Assembly: GCA_945862125.1 (NCBI GenBank)
Contig: CAMAYC010000021.1
Span: forward strand, 1 to 53,121
Reading direction: 5' to 3'
Source: Reyranella massiliensis 521
GTDB taxonomy: Bacteria; Pseudomonadota; Alphaproteobacteria; Reyranellales; Reyranellaceae
Length of the DNA: 53,121 nucleotides
Made by a program: the position numbers and the translations under genes. Within the stretch, counting starts at the first letter, position 1, and each line of letters begins with the position of its first letter. The notes under the pieces are model-generated. The model had not been told where the DNA came from. It did no database searches and saw only the letters and a list, made by a program, of their open reading frames with translations. Positions 26,020 through 34,893 of the stretch are shown piece by piece.

Positions 26020-27627
26020 ATGGTAGACATACGCACCGGCCGTCCGGCCACCCTCGCGCCGAACGGCATGGTGACATCCCCTCATTCGCTGGCCTCGCAG
26101 GCCGGTGTCGACGTGCTGCGCGCCGGCGGATCGGCCGTGGATGCCGCCGTCGCCACCAGCGCCGCACTTTCGGTGCTCTATCCGCACATGACGGGCGTCG
26201 GCGGCGACGCCTTCTGGCTGATCCACGACGCCAAGACCGGAAGCGTGCGCTACATCGACGGCGGTGGCCGCGCCACGGCCGGCGGGACGATAGAGGCCTT
26301 CGCCCGGCGCGGCCTGACCGAAGTGCCCTATCGCGGTGTCCTGCCAGGCACCCTCACCGTGCCCGGCGCCGTCGCAAGCTGGGGCGAGGCCCATGCCGCC
26401 TTTGGCCGCCTACCGCTCAAACGCTGTCTCGAGAGCGCCATCGGCTACGCCCGCAGCGGGTTCCCGGTGACGGCACGACTGGCTTATTGGCGCGAACTGG
26501 CGCGTGAGGAACTGGCCAAGAGCCCCGAGGCTTCGGCGATCTTCCTGAAGGATGGCGCCGTCCTCACCAACCCCGACCTCGCCCGCACGCTGGAGGCGAT
26601 CGCCAGCGACGGCTGGTACGGTTTCTACGACGGCGAGATCGCGCGCGAACTCGTGCGCTGGTCGACCGCGCACGACGGTTTCTTCACGCCGGACGATCTC
26701 AAGGCGCAGCTCGCGCGCTGGGGGGAGCCGCTCAAAGGCAGCTATCGCGATGTCACGATCTACGAGACGCCGGCGCCGACGCAGGGCTTCGCCGTGCTCG
26801 AGATGCTGAACCTGCTCGAGCCGCTGGCGATGGACAAGAAGCCGTTCCTCGGCCCCGACTATGTGCATTTCATGGTGCAGGCCAAGCAGCTTGCCTATCA
26901 CGACCGCGACCGCCATCTCGCCGATCCGCGCTTTGCGTCGGTGCCGATGGAGCGCCTGATCTCCAAGAGGTACGCCGACGAGCGGCGCGCCTTGATGGAC
27001 CCGGCCCGGGCCGTGCCCTGGGACAAGATCCCCTCCTACGGCAGCCTGGCCGGTGACACGGTCTATATCGCCGTTGTCGATGCCGAGGGCAACGCGGTGT
27101 CGCTGATCCATTCGCTCTATGGCGGCTTCGGCGCCGCGGTCGTGGCGGGACGCACCGGCGTGGTGCTGCAGAATCGCTCGGCCTATTTCTCGCTCGATCC
27201 CAAGAGCCCCAATCGGGTCGAGCCGGGCAAGACGCCGCTGCATACCCTCATCGCCTCGATGGCCTTCCGCGACGACAGACTGTGGGCCGTGGTGGGCTGC
27301 ATGGGCGCCGACGGCCAGCCGCAGATCCATCTGCAGACCTACCTCGCGATGATCGACCATGGTCGCGACATCCAGGAGGCGCTGGAAACGCCGCGGTTTC
27401 TCTCCGGCCGCTTCGCCATCGGCGAGCCGCGCGACACGCTGCATATCGAGGGCCGCTTTCCGGCCGAGACCATCGACGAGCTGGAACGGCGCGGTCACAT
27501 GGTCAATCGCTGGGGCCCCTGGAACGAACTCGCCGGCCACGCCCACGGCATCACAATCGATCCCGCGAGTGGCCTCAGGATAGGCGGTGCCGACCCACGC
27601 AGCGACGGCGCGGCGATCGGGTATTAA
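26020..27627 (+). CDS. Gamma-glutamyltransferase family protein (Ntn hydrolase)
   Basis: 535 residues. The N-terminal part has GMVTSPHSLASQAGVDVLRA, GGSAVDAAVATSAALSVLYP and TGVGGDAFWLI, typical of the large subunit. The self-cleavage and nucleophile Thr347 is in the SLAGDTVYIAVVD segment, followed by GNAVSLIHSLYGGFGA and PLHTLIASMAF. It lacks a signal peptide, like the cytoplasmic YwrD-type proteins, which differ from the periplasmic Ggt. It would hydrolyse or transfer gamma-glutamyl groups or act as an acylase. It is divergent from the SRPBCC operon and ends at a strong hairpin. Confidence 0.93.
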   Translation: MVDIRTGRPATLAPNGMVTSPHSLASQAGVDVLRAGGSAVDAAVATSAALSVLYPHMTGVGGDAFWLIHDAKTGSVRYIDGGGRATAGGTIEAFARRGLTEVPYRGVLPGTLTVPGAVASWGEAHAAFGRLPLKRCLESAIGYARSGFPVTARLAYWRELAREELAKSPEASAIFLKDGAVLTNPDLARTLEAIASDGWYGFYDGEIARELVRWSTAHDGFFTPDDLKAQLARWGEPLKGSYRDVTIYETPAPTQGFAVLEMLNLLEPLAMDKKPFLGPDYVHFMVQAKQLAYHDRDRHLADPRFASVPMERLISKRYADERRALMDPARAVPWDKIPSYGSLAGDTVYIAVVDAEGNAVSLIHSLYGGFGAAVVAGRTGVVLQNRSAYFSLDPKSPNRVEPGKTPLHTLIASMAFRDDRLWAVVGCMGADGQPQIHLQTYLAMIDHGRDIQEALETPRFLSGRFAIGEPRDTLHIEGRFPAETIDELERRGHMVNRWGPWNELAGHAHGITIDPASGLRIGGADPRSDGAAIGY

Positions 27628-27634
27628 TTCTTCC

Positions 27635-27662
27635 GGACCGCGGGCCTGGAGGCCCGCGGTCC
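27635..27662. terminator. Bidirectional hairpin between convergent genes
   Basis: GGACCGCGGGCC and GGCCCGCGGTCC form a perfect 12-base stem with a four-base loop, seven bases after the gamma-glutamyltransferase stop and seven bases after the stop of the convergent monooxygenase gene. There is a short TTCTTCC on the left side that gives a partial U-tract for the minus-strand transcript. Confidence 0.75.
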
Positions 27663-27668
27663 GTCCGA

Positions 27669-29273
27669 CTATGCCAGCGCGAAGCCCTCGTAGTCGTTTT
27701 TCACCACGGCCTCGCAGGCGGCGATGTAGGCTGGCAGGCCGCCGATATAGGGCATGAACACCCGCGGCTTGCCCGGAATGTTGGCGCCGACGTACCAGGA
27801 GCTGCACGTGGAGCGCAGCGTAATGTTGGCGAAGTCGCCGACCTGCCCGACCCAGGCTTCCTGCGCCTGCTCGACCGGTTCGATCACGTTCATGCCTTTG
27901 GCACGCAATGCTTCCAGGCAATCGGCGATGAAGTCGACGTGCTGTTCGATCGAGGGAAGCATGTTGGTCAGCACCGAGGGGCTGCCCGGTCCGGTGATGG
28001 TGAAGAGATTGGGAAAGCCCACGATCGTGAGACCGAGATAGGATTTCGGCCCCTCACTCCATTTATCCTTGAGTGCGACGCCGCCGCGCCCGCGGATATC
28101 GACCTTGAGCAGCGCGCCGGTCATGGCATCGAAGCCGGTGGCCAGCACCAGGCAGTCGAAGCTGTAGTCTTGGCCATTGGTGCGAAGTCCCCTGGCGGTG
28201 ATGCGCTCGATGGGCGCTTCGCTGATATCGACCAGCGTCACATTCGGTCGGTTGAACGTGTCCCAGTAGCCATCATCCACGCAAAGCCGCTTGCAGCCGA
28301 TGATGTTCTTCGGCGTCAGGATTTCGGCGGTCTTCGGGTCCTTCACCACCTCGCGGATCTTGGCCCGCACGAAGTCGGCCGCGGTCTTGTTCGACTCATC
28401 GTTCAGCAGCAGGTCAGAGAACGAGGCCATGAAGCCCAGTCCGCCGTAGGCCCAACGCTCCTCGAACAGGCGGCGGCGCTCGGCTTCCGGCGTCTCGATC
28501 GCCGAAGCCATGTTGATCACAAAATCGATGCCGGCCGGCTTGGTCTTGGCGCGCTTGCGCATCTCGGGGTAGTGCGCCTTGACCTTGGCGACGTAGGCAG
28601 GATCGAGCGGCTTGTTGTGCGCCGGGATGGTGTAATTGGCGGTGCGCTGGAACACCGTGAGGTGTTTGGCCTGTCGCGCCATGATCGGAATCGACTGGAT
28701 GGCCGACGAGCCGGTGCCGATGACGCCCACCGTCTTGCCGGTGAAATCGACACCTTCGTGCGGCCAGTTGCCCGTGTGATAGGTCGGACCCTTGAAGTCT
28801 TCCAGGCCGGGAATTTTCGGTGTGTTGGGCGATGACAGGCAGCCCATCGCCGTGATGACGAAGCGCGCGGCGATCTTGTCACCCCCCTTGTTTCCGACGT
28901 TCTCGGTCTCGACCCTCCATACGTTCGCCGCCTCGTCGAATATCGCGGCGGTGATCCGGGTCTCGAACTGGATGTCGCGCCGCAGGTCGAAGCGGTCGGC
29001 GACGTGGTTGGCGTAGCGCAGGATTTCAGGCTGGGTGGCGTAGCGTTCGGTCCACTCCCACTCCTGCTCCAGCTCGGAAGAGAACTGGTAGGAATACTGC
29101 ACGCTTTCCACATCGCAGCGCGCACCGGGATAGCGGTTCCAGTACCAGGTGCCGCCGACGCCCTTTCCGGCTTCGATCACACGTGCCGTAAAGCCCTTTT
29201 GGCGCAGGCGGTGCAGCATGTACATGCCGCCAAAGCCCGCGCCGATGATCACCGCATCGAAATCGACCGACAT
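27669..29273 (-). CDS. Flavin-containing monooxygenase, Baeyer-Villiger type
   Basis: 534 residues. The FAD site is GAGFGG at residues 11-16, followed by GVGGTWYWNRYPGARCDVES, typical of class B monooxygenases. The Baeyer-Villiger fingerprint FxGxxxHxxxWP is FKGPTYHTGNWP at residues 160-171, and the NADPH-site GTGSSA follows near residue 187. Such enzymes insert oxygen next to a carbonyl in ketones, or oxidise N or S centres, using NADPH and O2. The substrate is unknown. It is divergent from the amine-oxidase-like gene with 116 bases between the starts. Confidence 0.94.
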   Translation of the reverse strand: MSVDFDAVIIGAGFGGMYMLHRLRQKGFTARVIEAGKGVGGTWYWNRYPGARCDVESVQYSYQFSSELEQEWEWTERYATQPEILRYANHVADRFDLRRDIQFETRITAAIFDEAANVWRVETENVGNKGGDKIAARFVITAMGCLSSPNTPKIPGLEDFKGPTYHTGNWPHEGVDFTGKTVGVIGTGSSAIQSIPIMARQAKHLTVFQRTANYTIPAHNKPLDPAYVAKVKAHYPEMRKRAKTKPAGIDFVINMASAIETPEAERRRLFEERWAYGGLGFMASFSDLLLNDESNKTAADFVRAKIREVVKDPKTAEILTPKNIIGCKRLCVDDGYWDTFNRPNVTLVDISEAPIERITARGLRTNGQDYSFDCLVLATGFDAMTGALLKVDIRGRGGVALKDKWSEGPKSYLGLTIVGFPNLFTITGPGSPSVLTNMLPSIEQHVDFIADCLEALRAKGMNVIEPVEQAQEAWVGQVGDFANITLRSTCSSWYVGANIPGKPRVFMPYIGGLPAYIAACEAVVKNDYEGFALA

Positions 29274-29389
29274 GCGCCCTCCAGCAACAGCGAGAATCCG
29301 TGGCAAACTTACTGCGACAGGGGGCGTGACCGCGCAAGCCTTCCTGTGCCACCTGTTTCGGGCAGGAATTGAGGAGAGGAACGCGACCG

Positions 29390-30718
29390 ATGGGCGATAG
29401 CGCCTACCCGGCAAGCTGGTATGCCGCCACGCGAGACGCGGGCGCCGATCGTCCGCCTCTCGCGGTACGGATCGAGGCCGATGTGGCGATCGTGGGCGGC
29501 GGCTTCGCCGGCCTGCATGCGGCGCGATTGCTGGCGAGGCAGGGACGGCAGGTGGCGTTGGTCGAGCGCCACCGCATCGCCTGGGGCGCGTCGGGCCGCA
29601 ACGGCGGCTTCGTCGGGCCGGGGTTCGCCGAGCGATCGGGGGCGCTGATCGACAAGCTGGGCCTAGAACATGCGCGCCAGCTCTATGGCCAGTCGCAACG
29701 GGGTGTTGCCATCGTGCGCGAGGCCATCGACGAACTGGGCCGACGCGACATTCGCAAGGGAGCCCTCCTCATGGGCGTCGGTAAGCTCAGCGTGTCGCGC
29801 ACCGACCAGGGCCCGGGCTTCGCCGACCGCACGCGGGCACTGGCCGCCGCTCTCGGCGCCACCTTCGAGCCGTGGGACACTGCCCGGGTGCGCGCCCTGC
29901 TTGCGACCCCGCGTTACCATCAGGCCATCCACGATCCTCTGTCGTTTCACATCCATCCGCTGAACTTTGCGCTGGCCCTGGCCGCCGATATCGAAGCACG
30001 CGGCGGCTCGATCCATGAGCAAACGGAAGCGACCGACCTGTCCCGCGAGGGCAGCGTCTGGCGATTGCGGACACATCGCGGCGAGATCACGGCCCCTCAC
30101 ATCGTGCTGGCGGGCAATGCCGATCTCGGCCGCGTGCAACAGCAGGTCGCGCGTGCGGTGCTGCCGGTCGCGACCTATGTTGCCGTCACCGAAAAGATCG
30201 GACCAAAACTCGCCGAAGCGATCCGCTGGTCCGGCGCGATCTCCGATACACGCCGTGCTGGCGACTATTACCGCGTGATCGATGATGACCGCCTGCTGTG
30301 GGGCGGCCGCATCACCACGGACACGCGCGAGCCGCCGCGCCTGCGCGGAATGATGCGCAACGACATTCTTTCCGTCTATCCGCAGCTTGGCGATATCCGT
30401 ATCGCGTACGCCTGGTCCGGCATCATGGGCTACGCGCCCCACAAGATGCCGCAGGTCGGCGAGATAGAGCCCGGCCTCTGGGTCTGCGCGGCCTTCGGCG
30501 GGCACGGACTTGCCCAGACGGCAGCCGGCGCCGACGCCGTCGCCGCCGGCATCCTGGGCGACGATGCGCGCTGGCGTCTGTTCGCCCCCTTCGGCACAAG
30601 ATGGGCCGGCGGACCGTTCGGACGGGCCGCCACGCAAATTGTCTACTGGCACCTTCAGGCGCGTGACTGGTGGGACGAGAAGCGACAGGCGCGGAACGCG
30701 GAGACGTTGCGGACATGA
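29390..30718 (+). CDS. FAD-dependent oxidoreductase of the DAO/PuuB family
   Basis: 442 residues. The dinucleotide motif is DVAIVGGGFAGLHAARLLAR, followed by ERHRIAWGASGRNGGFVGPG, the 'GASGRNGG' of gamma-glutamylputrescine oxidase-like enzymes. The C-terminal part has WSGIMGYAPHKMPQVGE and FGGHGLAQT, the flavin isoalloxazine contacts. These enzymes oxidise amines or amino acids and give H2O2. ATG 29390 is preferred; an in-frame TTG lies seven codons upstream inside the ribosome site (GAGGAGAGGA). Its stop overlaps the next start (ATGA). Confidence 0.9.
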   Translation: MGDSAYPASWYAATRDAGADRPPLAVRIEADVAIVGGGFAGLHAARLLARQGRQVALVERHRIAWGASGRNGGFVGPGFAERSGALIDKLGLEHARQLYGQSQRGVAIVREAIDELGRRDIRKGALLMGVGKLSVSRTDQGPGFADRTRALAAALGATFEPWDTARVRALLATPRYHQAIHDPLSFHIHPLNFALALAADIEARGGSIHEQTEATDLSREGSVWRLRTHRGEITAPHIVLAGNADLGRVQQQVARAVLPVATYVAVTEKIGPKLAEAIRWSGAISDTRRAGDYYRVIDDDRLLWGGRITTDTREPPRLRGMMRNDILSVYPQLGDIRIAYAWSGIMGYAPHKMPQVGEIEPGLWVCAAFGGHGLAQTAAGADAVAAGILGDDARWRLFAPFGTRWAGGPFGRAATQIVYWHLQARDWWDEKRQARNAETLRT

Positions 30719-33030
30719 CGATCGAACGGATGGGCGCTTCACCACGTCGGCGCGAGGATGTGCGCTTCGTCACCGGCCAGGGTGCCTATCTCGACGACCT
30801 GAAGTTCGACCGCCTGACCCATGCCGTCGTGCTGCGCTCACCGCATGCGCACGCACTAATCCGGTCGATCGATGCCGCCGTCGCCCGGCGCGCGCCGGGC
30901 GTGATCGCCGTGCTGACTGCGGCGGAGGCCGCCACCGACGGGCTGAAGCCGCTCCGGCCCTATGCCGAGGCCAACGTCCAGACGGGCGAGCCCTTTGCCT
31001 TTGCGCCGCAGCCGTTGCTGGCCCATGAGAAGGTACGCTTCGGCGGCGAGCCGGTGGCGATGATCGTGGCGGAGACGCACGCCCAGGCCCTCGACGCCGC
31101 CGAGCTGGTGGTCGTGGACTACGAGACGTTGCCGGCCGTTACCACGGCGGACGCGGCACGCGCCGCAGGCGCGCCGCAGCTCGCCGCGGAAATTCCGGAC
31201 AATGTCTGCCTCGACTGGCACACCGGCGATGCGGCCGGCGCCGATACGGCGTTCGCCAAGGCGGCCCATGTCGTCTCGCTCACGCTCGACAACCACCGCA
31301 TCGTCATGAACCCGATGGAGCCGCGCGGCGGCGTCGGGTCATTCGATGCCGCGACCGGGCGCTACACGCTCCACGTCTCGAGCCAGAACATTCACATCAA
31401 TCGCAATTTCGTGGCGCGCTCGCTCGACGTTGAGCCGAAGGACGTGCGGTTCGTGGCGCCCGATGTCGGCGGCGGCTTCGGCGCCAAGAATTTCGCCTAT
31501 GTCGAGCATGCGCTGATTCTGTGGGCGGCCAAGCGCACGGGCCGGCCCGTCAAATGGATCGCAAGCCGCAGCGAAGTGTTCCTGTCCGACCATGCCGCGC
31601 GTGACATGCAGGCGGAGGCCTCCCTCGCCCTCGATGCAGCAGGCAAATTCCTGGCGCTGCGCGTCGCGAGCGTTGCCAACCTCGGCGCCTATATGGCCGG
31701 CGCCGGCGGCGGCGTGCAGACCTACCAGTACATCCATCTGCAGGGATCGGTGTATCGCATTCCGTCGATCGCGCTTCATGTGGTTGCGGTCGTGACCAAC
31801 ACCGCGCCGATCGGCGTCACGCGGGGACCGGGCTTCGCCGAGGCCATCAACATCATCGAACGGCTGATCGATGCCGCGGCACGCCGGACCGGCATCGATC
31901 GCGCCGAGCTGCGCCGCCGCAACATGGTGCCGCCCGATGCGATGCCCATGACCAATACCTTCGGCTTCCAGGTCGACAGCGGCCATTTCGCCGAATCCCT
32001 GGACATGGCTCTGGTGCGCGCCGACGTAGCGGGCTTCGCCGAACGGCGGCAGCGAAGCCAGGGGCACGGCCTGCTGCGCGGCCTGGGCTTTGCCTATCAC
32101 ATCAAGGCCACGGGCGGCCCGCCTGACGAGAATGTCGACATCAGGTTCGAGGCCGACGGCACGGTGTCGCTGATCACCGGCACACAGCACATCGGCCAAG
32201 GTCACGAGACGACGTTCCCGCAGATCCTGGCGCATCGTTTGGGCATACCCAACGAGCGCATCCGGCTGCGCCAGGGCGATACCGACCTTATTCCGGCCGG
32301 TGGCGGCCATGGCAGCTCGCGCGCCACCTACATGGGTGGCACGGCAATCTGGCGCGCTTCCGACGGGATCATCGCCAAGGGAATGGCGCTGGCAGCCGAT
32401 GCCCTCGAAGCCGCCGAGGCCGATGTGCATTTCGAGGTGGGGCGTTTCGAGGAGGGACGCTTTGTCGTCTCGGGCACCGACCGCACCGTCGGCCTGCAGG
32501 AAATCGCGGCCCTGGGCCGCGCAAAGGGCACGCCGCTCGACACATTCCATGGCTGGAGGCGCGAGCACATGACCTTCCCCAACGGCGCGCACGTCGTCGA
32601 AGTCGAGATCGACCGCGATACCGGCCGCGTCGAACTGGTGCGCTATACCGCCGTTGACGACTATGGCGTGCTGGTCAATCCCATGATCGCGTCCGGTCAG
32701 GCGCATGGCGCGATGGCCCAGGGGGCGGGCCAGGCGCTGCTGGAACACGCGACCTACGATCCCGGGTCCGGCCAGATGGTGGCGGGTTCGTTCATGGACT
32801 ACGCCCTGCCGCGCGCCGACGACCTGCCGTCGTTCGACCTCGGATTCAACGGCACGCCGTGCACGACTAATCCGCTGGGCGTGAAGGGCTGTGGCGAGGC
32901 CGGCGCCATCGCGGCCTTTCCCGCCATCGCCAACGCCATCCTCGATGCGCTGGCACCACTCGGCGTCCAGGGATTCGACGGACCGGCCAGTCCGGCGCAC
33001 ATCTGGCAGGCAATGGCGCGCGCGCGATGA
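30715..33030 (+). CDS. Molybdenum hydroxylase large subunit (xanthine dehydrogenase family), second copy
   Basis: 771 residues. The order is the same as the gene at 10721: VTGQGAYLDDLKFDRLTHAV, VAPDVGGGFGAKNFAYVEHA, GTQHIGQGHETTFPQILAHR and KGCGEAGAIAAFPAI with the catalytic Glu (near residue 723). At the active-site loop where CoxL proteins have AYRxxxR it reads GVTRGPGFAEA (from about residue 366), matching neither the form I nor the form II signature, so its substrate class differs. FAD and 2Fe-2S subunits are not adjacent. It overlaps the flavoprotein gene before it and the methyltransferase gene after it by four bases each. Confidence 0.9.
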   Translation: MTIERMGASPRRREDVRFVTGQGAYLDDLKFDRLTHAVVLRSPHAHALIRSIDAAVARRAPGVIAVLTAAEAATDGLKPLRPYAEANVQTGEPFAFAPQPLLAHEKVRFGGEPVAMIVAETHAQALDAAELVVVDYETLPAVTTADAARAAGAPQLAAEIPDNVCLDWHTGDAAGADTAFAKAAHVVSLTLDNHRIVMNPMEPRGGVGSFDAATGRYTLHVSSQNIHINRNFVARSLDVEPKDVRFVAPDVGGGFGAKNFAYVEHALILWAAKRTGRPVKWIASRSEVFLSDHAARDMQAEASLALDAAGKFLALRVASVANLGAYMAGAGGGVQTYQYIHLQGSVYRIPSIALHVVAVVTNTAPIGVTRGPGFAEAINIIERLIDAAARRTGIDRAELRRRNMVPPDAMPMTNTFGFQVDSGHFAESLDMALVRADVAGFAERRQRSQGHGLLRGLGFAYHIKATGGPPDENVDIRFEADGTVSLITGTQHIGQGHETTFPQILAHRLGIPNERIRLRQGDTDLIPAGGGHGSSRATYMGGTAIWRASDGIIAKGMALAADALEAAEADVHFEVGRFEEGRFVVSGTDRTVGLQEIAALGRAKGTPLDTFHGWRREHMTFPNGAHVVEVEIDRDTGRVELVRYTAVDDYGVLVNPMIASGQAHGAMAQGAGQALLEHATYDPGSGQMVAGSFMDYALPRADDLPSFDLGFNGTPCTTNPLGVKGCGEAGAIAAFPAIANAILDALAPLGVQGFDGPASPAHIWQAMARAR

Positions 33031-33620
33031 AACGCCAGGCACCGGCGGCGGCCCGCAACCGTCAGCCCATTCTCGATGTCCTGACCCCTCGCCTGCCGGC
33101 TCGAGGTCTCGTGCTCGAGATCGCGAGCGGCTCCGGCGAGCACATCGTCCATTTTGCCGAGGCGCTGCCCGACCTCGTCTTCCAGCCGAGCGATCCCAGC
33201 CCAGAGGCGCGCGCCAGCATCGACGACTGGGCTCAATCGCTGACCCTCGGCAATGTCCGCCCTGCCCTGGCGCTCGATGCCGCAGCCGATCTCTGGCCGC
33301 TCGAGTGCGCCAACGCCGTGCTCTGCTGCAACATGATCCACATTGCCCCCTGGGAGGCAGCGGTCGGACTGATTGCCGGCGCGAGCCGCATCCTGCCGAA
33401 GGACGGCACACTCTATCTCTATGGCCCCTATCGCCGCGGCGGACGGCATACCGCGCCCAGCAACGAGGCCTTCGATCTCGACCTGCGACGACGAAATCCG
33501 GCATGGGGCGTGCGCGACCTGGAAACCGTGGCCTCGCTGGCCGAGGCGCAGGGCTTCGGCTTGCCCGAGATCATCGACATGCCCGCCAACAATCTGTCGC
33601 TGGTGTTCAAGCGTCTTTGA
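33027..33620 (+). CDS. DUF938 SAM-dependent methyltransferase-like protein
   Basis: 197 residues. The opening SAM motif is LVLEIASGSGEHIVHFA ('ExxxGxGxH'), followed by FQPSDPSPEARASIDDW, CCNMIHIAPWEA and YLYGPYRRGGRHTAPSNEAFD, which define DUF938. The fold is class I methyltransferase; the substrate is not known. It is translationally coupled (ATGA) to the Mo hydroxylase gene, which suggests a shared pathway, or a role in making or modifying a product of it. Confidence 0.88.
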   Translation: MKRQAPAAARNRQPILDVLTPRLPARGLVLEIASGSGEHIVHFAEALPDLVFQPSDPSPEARASIDDWAQSLTLGNVRPALALDAAADLWPLECANAVLCCNMIHIAPWEAAVGLIAGASRILPKDGTLYLYGPYRRGGRHTAPSNEAFDLDLRRRNPAWGVRDLETVASLAEAQGFGLPEIIDMPANNLSLVFKRL

Positions 33621-33701
33621 ACGGGCTGGGCGGTGGCAATCCGGCATGGGATGCGGTAACGCTTGGATCGCTGGAACCCCTGGGGGAGCGTCGTCGGAAC
33701 C

Positions 33702-34874
33702 ATGTTGAATCGCAGCCTGAAGGGCTGGATCGTGCTGCCGCTGCTGGCGGTGTCGCTGTCCGCCTGCAAGCCCGAGAACAAGTTCATGCCGCCGCCGCCG
33801 GCCGAGATCAGCGTGGCACCCCCGCTTCAGCAGCAGGTGGCCCCCTTCGAGGTACTGACCGGCAATACGGTATCGTTCGCCACCGTCGACCTCGTCGCCC
33901 GCGTCGAGGGCTTCCTCACCGAGATCAAGTACACGGACGGCGCCCTGGTGAAGAAGGGCGACACTTTGTTCGTGATCGAACAGACGATGTACAAGGCGAA
34001 GGTGAAGGAAGCCGATGCCGGCCTCGCCGCCGCCAAGGCGGCGCTGGTGCAGGCGGAAGCCGAGTTCACGCGCCAGGAGACGCTGCTGAGGCAGAACGTG
34101 TCGGCGCAGGCCACTTTCGACGTCGCCAAGGCAAAGCGGGACAGCGCGCGCGCCAATGTCGAGAACAACGAAGGCAACCTCACCGTCGCCCAGACCAATC
34201 TGGGCTATACGACGGTGTTGGCGCCCTTCGACGGCATCGTCTCCAAGCATCTCATCACGGTCGGCGAACTGGTCGGCAACGGCGTCGCCACAAAACTGGC
34301 GACGATCGTGCAGCTCGACCCGATGTACGTCGAATTCAACATGAGCGAGCAGGACGTCCTGCAGATCCGCGAGAATCTCAAGGAGCGTCGCCTCGACGTC
34401 CAGGAACTCAGCAAGATCCCGCTCAGCATCGGCCTGATGAATGAGGACGGCTTTCCCCATCAGGGCTTCCTCAACTACGTCTCGCCCGAAATCGATGCCA
34501 CGACCGGCACGATCCTTGTGCGCGGCCTGTTCAGCAACCCGACGCGGGCGCTCATCCCAGGCTTCTTCGTGCGCGTGAAGGTGCCGAAAGGCCTCGGCGC
34601 AACCGCCTCGCTGCTGGTGCCCAATCGGGTGATCGCCGAGGATCAGGCCGGGAAGTACCTGCTGGTCGTCAACAAGGACAATGTCGTCGAGCAGGTGCGC
34701 ATAACCACGGGCCAGCTGCTTGCTGGAGGCCTCAGGGTGATCTCGACCGGACTCAAGGCCGACGACCGCGTCGTGCTGAGCACCAACAGCCGTGCGATCC
34801 CGGGCGGCAAGGTGGTTCCCAAGCCCACCACCATCACCGCGACGCCCGACGGCGCTGCCGGCGCCACGAAGTGA
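33702..34874 (+). CDS. RND efflux periplasmic adaptor (MFP) lipoprotein
   Basis: 390 residues starting MLNRSLKGWIVLPLLAVSLS with lipobox LSAC, so the mature N-terminus is Cys22. The adaptor parts are in order: VARVEGFLTEIKYTDGALVK (lipoyl half), a coiled-coil hairpin rich in Ala/Lys/Glu (KEADAGLAAAKAALVQAEAE), TNLGYTTVLAPFDGIVS (second lipoyl half) and the barrel with GTILVRGLFSNPTRALIPGF. It bridges the inner-membrane pump to an outer-membrane channel (AcrA/MexA role). It is 19 bases before the pump gene. Confidence 0.95.
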   Translation: MLNRSLKGWIVLPLLAVSLSACKPENKFMPPPPAEISVAPPLQQQVAPFEVLTGNTVSFATVDLVARVEGFLTEIKYTDGALVKKGDTLFVIEQTMYKAKVKEADAGLAAAKAALVQAEAEFTRQETLLRQNVSAQATFDVAKAKRDSARANVENNEGNLTVAQTNLGYTTVLAPFDGIVSKHLITVGELVGNGVATKLATIVQLDPMYVEFNMSEQDVLQIRENLKERRLDVQELSKIPLSIGLMNEDGFPHQGFLNYVSPEIDATTGTILVRGLFSNPTRALIPGFFVRVKVPKGLGATASLLVPNRVIAEDQAGKYLLVVNKDNVVEQVRITTGQLLAGGLRVISTGLKADDRVVLSTNSRAIPGGKVVPKPTTITATPDGAAGATK

Positions 34875-34893
34875 TCCGTCCGGAAGCGCACCG

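Noticed and set aside
31339-33504. 721-codon minus-strand frame opposite the second Mo hydroxylase gene
   Set aside because: Composition is Arg/Gly/Asp-rich nonsense typical of antisense GC-rich frames; the plus strand is certain.
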